Assembly: GCA_030606635.1 (NCBI GenBank)
Contig: JAUWGA010000032.1
Coordinates: 1 to 12,452, forward strand
DNA from: Methanosarcinales archaeon
Lineage (GTDB): Archaea; Halobacteriota; Methanosarcinia; Methanosarcinales; Methanogasteraceae
Direction of reading: 5' to 3'
DNA: 12,452 nt
Shown here: positions 7,502 through 12,452 of the stretch, one piece after another
Numbering within the stretch: the first letter of the stretch is position 1
Layout of the letters: every line of letters starts with the position of its first letter
Notes under the pieces: generated by a model
Told to the model about the DNA's origin: nothing
Database searches by the model: none
What the model saw: only the letters and a program-made list of their open reading frames with translations
Made by a program: the position numbers and the translations under genes

Positions 7502-9697
7502 TCACCGAATCATCCGCGTGATGCTCTCTCCTGCGTCCGCAATCTCACCCGGTGACAGCACAACAACCGCGCCATCGCCGGCCCGGATCCGCAGATCACT
7601 GCCACCGACCTCTCCGATGATCCGGTGTGAAACACCGTGCGCCTGCAGCACTCTTGCGATAGCGTCCGGATCCGGTGTCGCAAGGATCGCGCGTCCGTGC
7701 GACTCAGAGAAGAACACCGCATCAGGATCGAGATCCGGACCCGTAACGCCAGTGACACCAGTAGCGCCGGTAACGCCGGTAACGCCTGCAAGGTCGATCT
7801 CTGCCCCGACCACTTGCGCCATCTCAGCGAGTGCGACCGCGATGCCGCCGCTTGAGACGTCGTGCGCTGAAGTGACACGTCCGGTGCCGATCGCAGCCAC
7901 CATGGAATCGATGATCTTCTGCGGACCTGCCGGAGGCACAGGAACGCTTCCGCCTGCGCAGCCGTAGACCCGGTAGTACTCACTCCCGCCGAGTTCCGCT
8001 CTCGTCTCCCCGATCAGGATGATCACATCTCCTGCATCTGCAAATCCCATCCCAGGGATGTGGCAATCGCCTGAAATCCCGACCATCCCGATGCTCGGTG
8101 TCGGCGGGATCGCTGTTCCGAACTCGTCGCTCTCGTTGTAGAACGAGACGTTGCCCCCGACGACAGGGATGCCGAGCGCCCGAGCCATGTCCCCGATCCC
8201 GCGCACCGATTCCGCGAACTGCCAGTAGATTAAGGGATCCTCAGGGTCTCCGAAGTTTAAGCAGTTGACAAGCGCTGCCGGAGATGCGCCCTTGCAGGCA
8301 AGGTTCATTGCGTTCTCGAGGACTGATCCTGCCGCGCCATTGTACGGGTCGAGCGTGATATGCGCGGGGTTGCAGCCGCATGAGAGCGCAAGCGCAGTCT
8401 CATCATCGATCCGCAGCACGCCTGCGTCATCCCCGGGCTTCATTACGGTCCGTATCTGGACCTCGTGGTCGTACTGGCGGTAGATCCACTCCTTTGACGC
8501 GATATTAGGGCTTGCGAGCAGTTTCAGAACGCGCGTCTTCAGATCATCATCGATTTCGGGTATTTCCTCCGCCACCGCCTGCTCTTCCGGCATCTCTGGT
8601 TCGCTCTCGAACGCGGGTGCACCGCCTGATAGGAAGGTGATCGGCAGATCCACGACGACCTCACCCTCAAGCTCGACCAGATACTGCCCGTCATCTGTGA
8701 ACTCTCCGATCACGCTTGCATTGAGGTCGTACTTCTCTGCGATCGCAAGCACCGCCCCAGCGTCCGCCGGGTCCACCTCAAGCACCATCCGCTCCTGCGA
8801 TTCTGCGATCAGGATCTCGTAAGGCGTCATCCCGGACTCGCGCAGGCGGACCTTGTCGAGATTCAGGTGGAGCCCGAGATCTCCTTTCGCGCCCATCTCA
8901 GCACTCGCGCCGACAAGCCCTGCAGCACCGAGATCCCGACATGCGAAGACATAGCCCGCCTCGATCGCCTCAAGAACCGCCTCGATCAGCAGCTTCTCTG
9001 TGAACGGATCGCCGATCTGGACGCTTGACCTGTCCTCTGACTCGGACTCCTCTGATAGGTCCCTTGAAGCGAACGATGCGCCCCCGAGCCCATCACGCCC
9101 GGTAGTCGAGCCCATCAGGATTAGCGCATCGCCTGCACGCTGTGCGGTTGCGGTCACAACGTCCTTCTGGTGCGCAAGTCCGACGCAGACCACGTTTACG
9201 AGCGGGTTACCTGAGTATGCGCTGTCAAAGCAGGTCTCCCCGCGCACCACAGGAACGCCGATGCAGTTCCCGTAGCCCGCGATGCCCTCGATCACATGCT
9301 CGAAGAGGTACACGTTCTTAGTGCTCTCCGGCATCCCGAAGTAGAGGAGATCCATGAGAGCGATCGGGCGTGCGCCCATCGAGAGGATGTCCCGGACGAT
9401 TCCTCCGACGCCGGTTGCCGCGCCGTTGTAGGGGTCCACGTATGACGGGTGGTTGTGGCTCTCCATCCCGATCGCAAGGACGAGGTCGTCTTTTAAGTGT
9501 ATTATTGCCGCGTCGTCGCCGGGACCGATTATGACGCGGTCGCCATCGGTTGGGAACGTGCGGAGGTGCTTCGCGCTCGACCGGTACGAGCAGTGCTCGC
9601 TCCAGAGGTTTAAGAAGCAGCCTTCTTCGACCGGGTTTGGCGGTCGGTTCAGTCGTTTTGTTATGACATCGATGTCTGTTTGTGGTAGCAGGGACAT
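7502..9697 (-). CDS. purL: Phosphoribosylformylglycinamidine synthase subunit PurL
   Basis: Synthetase subunit of the purine pathway enzyme that converts FGAR to FGAM using ATP and ammonia, the latter channelled from the PurQ glutaminase with PurS. It has 731 residues, as expected for the small, separate archaeal/Gram-positive form. Motifs: LWSEHCSYRSS at 31-41 (family signature His35), GPGDDAA at 58-64, GMESHNHPS at 77-85, PYNGAATGVGG at 89-99, GRDGLGGASFASRDL at 200-214, then the second half with PYNGAAGSVLENAMN at 451-465 and GGNVSFYNES at 514-523. Residues 638-653 are a tandem GVT/GAT repeat not expected in PurL. No Shine-Dalgarno is seen; a TATA-like element lies about 29 bases before the ATG. 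purS and purQ are not in this window. Confidence 0.97.
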   Translation of the reverse strand: MSLLPQTDIDVITKRLNRPPNPVEEGCFLNLWSEHCSYRSSAKHLRTFPTDGDRVIIGPGDDAAIIHLKDDLVLAIGMESHNHPSYVDPYNGAATGVGGIVRDILSMGARPIALMDLLYFGMPESTKNVYLFEHVIEGIAGYGNCIGVPVVRGETCFDSAYSGNPLVNVVCVGLAHQKDVVTATAQRAGDALILMGSTTGRDGLGGASFASRDLSEESESEDRSSVQIGDPFTEKLLIEAVLEAIEAGYVFACRDLGAAGLVGASAEMGAKGDLGLHLNLDKVRLRESGMTPYEILIAESQERMVLEVDPADAGAVLAIAEKYDLNASVIGEFTDDGQYLVELEGEVVVDLPITFLSGGAPAFESEPEMPEEQAVAEEIPEIDDDLKTRVLKLLASPNIASKEWIYRQYDHEVQIRTVMKPGDDAGVLRIDDETALALSCGCNPAHITLDPYNGAAGSVLENAMNLACKGASPAALVNCLNFGDPEDPLIYWQFAESVRGIGDMARALGIPVVGGNVSFYNESDEFGTAIPPTPSIGMVGISGDCHIPGMGFADAGDVIILIGETRAELGGSEYYRVYGCAGGSVPVPPAGPQKIIDSMVAAIGTGRVTSAHDVSSGGIAVALAEMAQVVGAEIDLAGVTGVTGATGVTGVTGPDLDPDAVFFSESHGRAILATPDPDAIARVLQAHGVSHRIIGEVGGSDLRIRAGDGAVVVLSPGEIADAGESITRMIR
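7739..7786 (-). repeat. Tandem 9-base repeat encoding Gly-Val-Thr units inside purL
   Basis: On the minus strand GGCGTTACC-like units repeat, encoding G-V-T-G-V-T-G-A-T-G-V-T-G-V-T-G (residues 638-653). The copies differ by synonymous changes (ACC, ACT, ACG; GTT, GTC), and one Val is replaced by Ala. It sits in a surface-type loop between the LAEMAQVVGAEIDL helix-strand and the VFFSESHGRA strand of the C-terminal domain. The reading frame continues intact through it. Confidence 0.85.
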
Positions 9698-9721
9698 GGT
9701 TTAGGTTATCTGTCTCTATCC

Positions 9722-9730
9722 GGATAAATG
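9722..9730 (-). promoter_or_regulatory. purL: Candidate TATA box of purL
   Basis: Minus-strand CATTTATCC is centred about 29 bases upstream of the purL ATG with no Shine-Dalgarno between, suggesting a leaderless transcript. It overlaps the perfect palindrome TATCCGGATA on its downstream side. Confidence 0.45.
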
Positions 9731-9910
9731 TGATTTGGTTTGGGGGTTTGGGTGGGCTTGGCGCACACTCATGCGGTTCAAATATCGCAGGTCTTATTCC
9801 ATCTTCGCTTGAATCCACTAAAAGTCACATCATCCACGCAAGACCCCGCCCCCGCCCCCGACCTCAGGTATACACTCACGACACCCTCTCAAAGCCCCAA
9901 CCTTACCACA

Positions 9911-9928
9911 CTCGGAATAAATTCCGAG
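9911..9928 (-). terminator. Hairpin downstream of the Ig-like membrane protein gene
   Basis: CTCGGAAT-AA-ATTCCGAG is a perfect 18-base palindrome 53 bases past the stop of the membrane protein gene. As RNA it would fold into a stem of about seven pairs. It has no T-tract on the minus side, so it may be a 3'-end stabiliser or a protein site instead of a terminator. Confidence 0.35.
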
Positions 9929-9981
9929 GCATCCTTTTCTGAGCTCGAACGCATATATGCTCTGTAACATGTCTCCGGGCA

Positions 9982-11133
9982 CTACAACGTAAACATATAA
10001 ACAGGCGTCACAGCAGTATTGCCCGATTCATCTTTGGCTGTTATTCTGTAAAATACCCGAGTACCCGATTCGTAATCCTGTGTAGAAATAAGTTTTTCGT
10101 ATGTACCGTTCCCATCAGACCTCATGGGACCGCTACCACTACCACCACCATCTTCATAAAATCGCATACTTTCTAATGTTACTTTTGATATGGTGACATT
10201 ACTTTTAACTTTTGCGCTTATCTCAACAGAAGAAGTTGATGTGGTTGGTTTTTCAGGCGTTTGTATAACATCTGTAATTGCAAGAGAAGTTATATTACTT
10301 CTTTCAACGTGACCTACCTGAAGAATGTATACCTCTGAAATCTTATCTCCCGCGCTTATCACATACCACTTTTCTGTGCCGTCTTCAAAAGGATGGGGAA
10401 ATGTGAATGAATACTTATTATCATCGATCGAAGTCACTGCTCCTTCCATACGTCCGGAATAATGTAAAGAAGCACTAGTCCCCAAAAAAGGAGAACCCCC
10501 GGATATTTCTGCAATAACTGTTATCGCATCTCCAGGGAGTGGATTTTCCGGCGTTTGCGAAACACTGATTATGTTAATATCACCTGATGGAGTAAATCCC
10601 CAAATACAGATTCCTGCAATTATAGCAAGTACAGCGACAATGAAAACGATTGTTCTTTTACTTCCTTTCACAATGGATGTAATATCGCCTGGCTGACCGA
10701 TGCCAAAATAGGTTTTTACGTGAGGTTTTGTAAGATAGAATAAAATTAATCCATAGATCACCAGGATCAAAAAAGGGATAATGTACACCGCAATAATGTA
10801 TGGCATACTGTTTTTAAGTTGATCTGGATACGAGGACAAAGTGCCTAAAAAAGTCAAAGTTCCATGGACATGCAAAATGATACCAATTGTAAGCATAATT
10901 ACACCTAAAAACCAAGACCATCGTAAGCCCTTCAAAAAGCCATAAGCAAGCGAGAGGAGGAGTATTGCCATGATTATAGGCTTAATCCACATGATTCGCA
11001 TGGAATATGATGTTTTATAAAGGATCCAATCGCCTGAAAGAAAAGCAATTACACTACCAACCCATATTATTGCACCTATAAATGCTAATATTGCTAATAT
11101 TGTCACCCCTAAAGGTCGTTTCGAGATTATCAT
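9982..11133 (-). CDS. Five-helix membrane protein with two Ig-like extracytoplasmic repeats
   Basis: Unrecognised protein of 383 residues. Hydrophobic segments at about 9-32, 48-67, 73-96, 112-135 and 161-180 predict five membrane helices; positive residues at 5-6, 136-140 and 156-160 fit a cytosolic N-terminus and place residues 181-383 outside. This outer part holds two related beta-rich repeats, each opening with a similar strand: ISVSQTPENPLPGDAITV (about 189-206) and ITDVIQTPEKPTTSTSSVEI (about 286-305), and each ending in an aromatic-rich strand (WYVISAGD; FYRITAKDESGN). They resemble bacterial/archaeal Ig-like or PKD-like folds used in adhesion or sensing. A Gly-Ser loop (329-335) and N-glycosylation sequons (such as NGT at 342-344) are present. 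The gene is clearly more AT-rich than its neighbours and may be acquired. An AT-rich element about 24 bases upstream suggests a leaderless mRNA. Confidence 0.8.
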   Translation of the reverse strand: MIISKRPLGVTILAILAFIGAIIWVGSVIAFLSGDWILYKTSYSMRIMWIKPIIMAILLLSLAYGFLKGLRWSWFLGVIMLTIGIILHVHGTLTFLGTLSSYPDQLKNSMPYIIAVYIIPFLILVIYGLILFYLTKPHVKTYFGIGQPGDITSIVKGSKRTIVFIVAVLAIIAGICIWGFTPSGDINIISVSQTPENPLPGDAITVIAEISGGSPFLGTSASLHYSGRMEGAVTSIDDNKYSFTFPHPFEDGTEKWYVISAGDKISEVYILQVGHVERSNITSLAITDVIQTPEKPTTSTSSVEISAKVKSNVTISKVTLESMRFYEDGGGSGSGPMRSDGNGTYEKLISTQDYESGTRVFYRITAKDESGNTAVTPVYMFTL

Positions 11134-11152
11134 AACTGTGGGATTTGCTTTG

Positions 11153-11162
11153 ATTTTTATTG
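11153..11162 (-). promoter_or_regulatory. Candidate TATA-like element of the Ig-like membrane protein gene
   Basis: Minus-strand CAATAAAAAT is centred about 24 bases before the ATG at 11133, with no Shine-Dalgarno following. The surrounding DNA is AT-rich throughout, so the motif is weak evidence by itself. Confidence 0.3.
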
Positions 11163-11277
11163 TGATGCTTCTTCTCGCCTAAACCATTCTATCAGGATTG
11201 GAGAATCTTATATTATTCTTATTGTAATACATTTTATTTACCCTTTATTTATTAGTCTTCAGTCACCAAACCCCGCA

Positions 11278-11733
11278 CTAAAGTACAGAGCCTGTATATA
11301 GCGATTTCGCATTTGGAGCCTCCTGATTCTGTATGTATCTCTCCACAACCTCCCAGCCATGACCAACCGAGCCATGGAAACAGGATGGCGCCCACAGACC
11401 TTTGCCGCACCACTCCTTGAGGTGTGGAAATGCTTCGCGCAATTCTCTGCTGCCCCTTCCTTTTATTCTCTTAGCCATAAAGCTTACAGAATATTTCGGG
11501 GGGTATTCTATAAAGAGATGGACATGATCCACATTCACCGCCATGTCAATAATTTCGATTTTCATCTCTTTGCATATCTTACGGATAATCCCCTCTAATG
11601 CGAGCGCGACATCTCCAACCAAAATCTTCCCGCGATATTTAGGCGAGAAGACCATGTGGTCAGTCAATAATGAAACCGTATGTCGATCGTGGCGGAGTTC
11701 TTTGCGCTCCATGCGCAAACTGTTAGAAACCAC
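11278..11733 (-). CDS. tnpA: IS200/IS605 family transposase TnpA (Y1 HUH endonuclease)
   Basis: Single-strand transposase that cuts and joins DNA through a tyrosine. The first codon here is GTG at 11733 (151 residues); an ATG at 11712 (144 residues) is nearer the family's usual start, just before RHDRHTVSLLTDHMVFSPKYR. The HUH motif is His70-Val71-His72 in NVDHVHLFIEYPPKYS, and the catalytic Tyr133 lies in VVERYIQNQ, with Gln137 as a typical companion. LWAPSCFHGSVG at 113-124 is the family's conserved strand. All key residues are present and the frame is unbroken, so it could be active. No tnpB is beside it, so it is an IS200-like solo form. I could not define the subterminal hairpins or element ends with confidence. 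Confidence 0.92.
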   Translation of the reverse strand: MVSNSLRMERKELRHDRHTVSLLTDHMVFSPKYRGKILVGDVALALEGIIRKICKEMKIEIIDMAVNVDHVHLFIEYPPKYSVSFMAKRIKGRGSRELREAFPHLKEWCGKGLWAPSCFHGSVGHGWEVVERYIQNQEAPNAKSLYTGSVL

Positions 11734-11906
11734 TTCACATAAGACTTTTCCAAGAGCACTGTGAAGGTGAACATCTCACTGCGTGTCACCCCTCGTATCG
11801 ACCTACGAAATCAATGGCAACGCCGTACAACGTCATGAGCGCATCAGAGGTAGGCGAAGACATAAATCCAGACCCACCCCCTCATCAGAAGCATTATCCA
11901 CCATCT
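11734..11906. other. Gap between tnpA and the antitoxin-like gene
   Basis: No gene longer than about 25 codons is supported here on either strand. It holds weak hairpins that could belong to the transposon's end: GTGA-ACATC-TCAC near 11767-11779 and TCGTA-TCGACC-TACGA at 11793-11808. No toxin domain could be read in any of the three minus frames following the antitoxin-like gene. Confidence 0.5.
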
Positions 11907-12044
11907 TCACCCCTTTATCTCATACTTCTTCCTTATCTCCTGCAATTCCCTTCTCTCGGCAGACGGATCTTCATTATATCTCCTACTCAACTCGTCCCGA
12001 ATCTCTCTCATCATCCGTACCGCATCAAATTCCTTATCTTTCAT
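11907..12044 (-). CDS. Small antitoxin-like protein (45 residues)
   Basis: A short gene found by reading the minus strand: ATG at 12044, TGA at 11907-11909. The protein starts MKDKEFDAVRMMREIRDELS and ends in a charged helix EIRKKYEIKG. It is highly charged with no hydrophobic segments. The 'K-x-F-D-A-V-x-M-M-R-x-I-R-D' opening resembles a family of very short proteins common in archaea and cyanobacteria that usually sit just before a PIN-domain or RelE-type toxin, so I infer an antitoxin-like role. The start is firmly set by GGGGGAGG about 7 bases upstream. The expected toxin gene is not found downstream; instead tnpA begins 174 bases away. The coding call is fairly firm; the function rests on recollection of the family pattern. 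Confidence 0.7.
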   Translation of the reverse strand: MKDKEFDAVRMMREIRDELSRRYNEDPSAERRELQEIRKKYEIKG

Positions 12045-12118
12045 CGGGCGCCTCCCCCGTACTCCTTATTTCGATTCAAGATTGAATCCATTGGACTCTC
12101 GATCTCTCTAAAACTCAT
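12041..12118 (-). CDS. Possible 25-residue upstream reading frame overlapping the antitoxin-like gene
   Basis: On the minus strand an ATG at 12118 opens a 25-codon frame (MSFREIESPMDSILNRNKEY, then GGGAR) whose TGA overlaps the next ATG as ATGA. The frame stays open upstream of the ATG for at least 40 codons, including a GTG 18 codons before it. The overlap looks like translational coupling, but no Shine-Dalgarno precedes the ATG and the best TATA candidate (12132-12139) would place the transcript start inside this frame. I do not recognise the product; it may be the tail of a decayed gene or chance. Confidence 0.25.
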   Translation of the reverse strand: MSFREIESPMDSILNRNKEYGGGAR

Positions 12119-12131
12119 ATTACGCACATCA

Positions 12132-12139
12132 GATATATC
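12132..12139 (-). promoter_or_regulatory. Candidate TATA box of the antitoxin-like gene
   Basis: The palindromic GATATATC lies about 91 bases upstream of the ATG at 12044. Initiation about 25 bases downstream would give a leader of about 66 bases carrying the strong Shine-Dalgarno sequence. Confidence 0.35.
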
Positions 12140-12300
12140 GCTTCGCTTCGACAAGTCTTGTTGCCTCACGCGCTGATGCCCGGATCGAAACTGTGAGATA
12201 ACTAAACACAAATGACACGGATCACCATATCCGCGCCATCCCCTATCACAAAACTTCAGTCATCACCCTAATCCGCAACGCTCCCCCGCCACAACCGAAT

Positions 12301-12310
12301 CTTTTTAACC
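12301..12310 (+). promoter_or_regulatory. Candidate TATA box of the right-edge gene
   Basis: Plus-strand CTTTTTAACC is centred about 50 bases before the ATG at 12355, close in sequence and spacing to the thermosome element CTTTTTATAG. Initiation about 25 bases on would give a leader of roughly 25 bases, although no Shine-Dalgarno is seen. Confidence 0.45.
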
Positions 12311-12354
12311 ACCCCTCTCTAACCCAACCCACAATTCAATCAAAACCGGCATAT

Positions 12355-12452
12355 ATGAAACCAAACAACAACAAGCTCGATGTGCAGAGGTTCTCACTAT
12401 ACGGAAACGCGTACCTGATCGATGGAACAGTCCTCATAGATGCAGGGATCGA
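12355..12452 (+). CDS. Metallo-beta-lactamase-fold protein, N-terminus only
   Basis: The frame opens at ATG 12355 and runs off the window after 32 codons. After a short polar start it reads VQRFSLYGNAYLIDGTVLID and then AGI. The N-x-Y-L-I-D-G followed by L-I-D-A-G is the characteristic pair of N-terminal beta strands of metallo-beta-lactamase-fold hydrolases, just ahead of the HxHxDH zinc motif, which lies beyond the window. The exact substrate (thioester, glyoxalase II-like, RNA or other) cannot be told. It is the only plus-strand gene supported here, and a TATA-like element lies upstream. Confidence 0.75.
   Translation, partial: MKPNNNKLDVQRFSLYGNAYLIDGTVLIDAGI

Larger units (their letters stand above)
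9698..9981. other. Intergenic region between the Ig-like membrane protein gene and purL
   Basis: This 284-base gap has no convincing gene. It holds the purL TATA-like element (minus-strand CATTTATCC, 9722-9730) overlapping a palindrome TATCCGGATA (9717-9726); a C-rich tract of three C-runs separated by single G bases (9844-9860); a perfect hairpin (9911-9928); and the palindrome GCATATATGC (9951-9960). Short plus-strand open frames here are low-complexity (Arg-Pro repeats from the C tract) and look spurious. Confidence 0.6.
12045..12354. other. Long mostly non-coding stretch before the right-edge gene
   Basis: These 310 bases lie between two divergently oriented genes. They contain the possible 25-residue frame, the candidate antitoxin promoter near 12132-12139 and the plus-strand TATA-like element at 12301-12310. 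From about 12170 to 12295 I see no gene, RNA or repeat that I can support. Confidence 0.5.

Noticed and set aside
7296..7967. 223-codon plus-strand open frame running into purL
   Set aside because: Most of it is antisense to the purL 3' end, including repeated Pro-Val-Thr from the VTG tract; the unique part has no recognisable motif or ribosome site.
9318..9818. 166-codon minus-strand open frame near the purL start
   Set aside because: It overlaps the secure purL start in another frame and is an Arg/Pro-rich sequence with no family features.
11160..11810. Defined ends and hairpins of an IS200/IS605 element
   Set aside because: Only short weak hairpins (11202-11219, 11767-11779, 11793-11808) were seen; none could be matched as a left/right end pair, so no element boundaries are claimed.
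11783..12176. Two plus-strand open frames of 100 and 120 codons
   Set aside because: They are antisense to the 45-residue gene and its strong ribosome site, and are rich in Ser, Pro and Leu with no recognisable domain. A relation to a TnpB remnant was considered, but no RuvC or zinc-finger motif is visible.
1..12452. CRISPR array or defence island
   Set aside because: No regularly spaced repeats and no cas, restriction or abortive-infection genes were seen; the single antitoxin-like gene is not enough to claim a defence system.

Overview
This window comes from an archaeon, most likely a mesophilic or moderately thermophilic euryarchaeon of the methanogen/Methanomicrobia type. The evidence is an A-type ATP synthase, a group II chaperonin (thermosome), an archaeal-type stand-alone PurL, AT-rich TATA boxes ahead of genes, and a bacterial-type GrpE, which only some (mostly non-hyperthermophilic) archaea carry. 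I cannot name the genus from this sequence. All complete genes lie on the minus strand; only a truncated gene at the right edge is on the plus strand.

Layout, left to right. (1) 1-3324, minus: atpB (3' end cut by the window edge), atpA and atpF, tightly overlapping and in the order F-A-B of transcription. They encode the A1 head subunits of the energy-coupling ATP synthase. (2) 3516-5676, minus: a thermosome subunit followed by grpE, overlapping by 14 bases. No dnaK follows grpE and no atpC precedes atpF, so a chaperone pair sits where the usual upstream atp genes would be. (3) 5768-6736, minus: a radical SAM enzyme of unknown substrate with a C-terminal four-cysteine (twitch/SPASM-like) region. 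(4) 6874-7266, minus: a small DUF454/YbaN membrane protein. (5) 7502-9697, minus: purL, with an odd Gly-Val-Thr repeat insert. (6) 9982-11133, minus: an AT-rich gene for a five-helix membrane protein with two Ig-like repeats. (7) 11278-11733, minus: a solo IS200/IS605-type Y1 transposase. (8) 11907-12044, minus: a 45-residue antitoxin-like protein with a strong ribosome binding site but no toxin beside it. (9) 12355-12452, plus: the start of a metallo-beta-lactamase-fold protein running off the window.

The left two thirds (1-9697) is housekeeping: energy conservation, protein folding and purine synthesis. The right part (about 9700-12350) looks like an accessory zone, with a shift to AT-rich composition, a transposase, an orphan antitoxin-like gene and long non-coding stretches. 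Two initiation styles are visible. The atp, thermosome and antitoxin-like genes have purine-rich Shine-Dalgarno sequences. The radical SAM, DUF454, purL and Ig-like membrane protein genes have a TATA-like element only 24-30 bases before the start codon and no Shine-Dalgarno, which suggests leaderless mRNAs. I found no convincing novel multi-gene system. The points most worth a second look are the thermosome-grpE-atpFAB arrangement, the radical SAM enzyme, the PurL repeat, the perfect dyad over the DUF454 promoter, and the accessory zone at the right.
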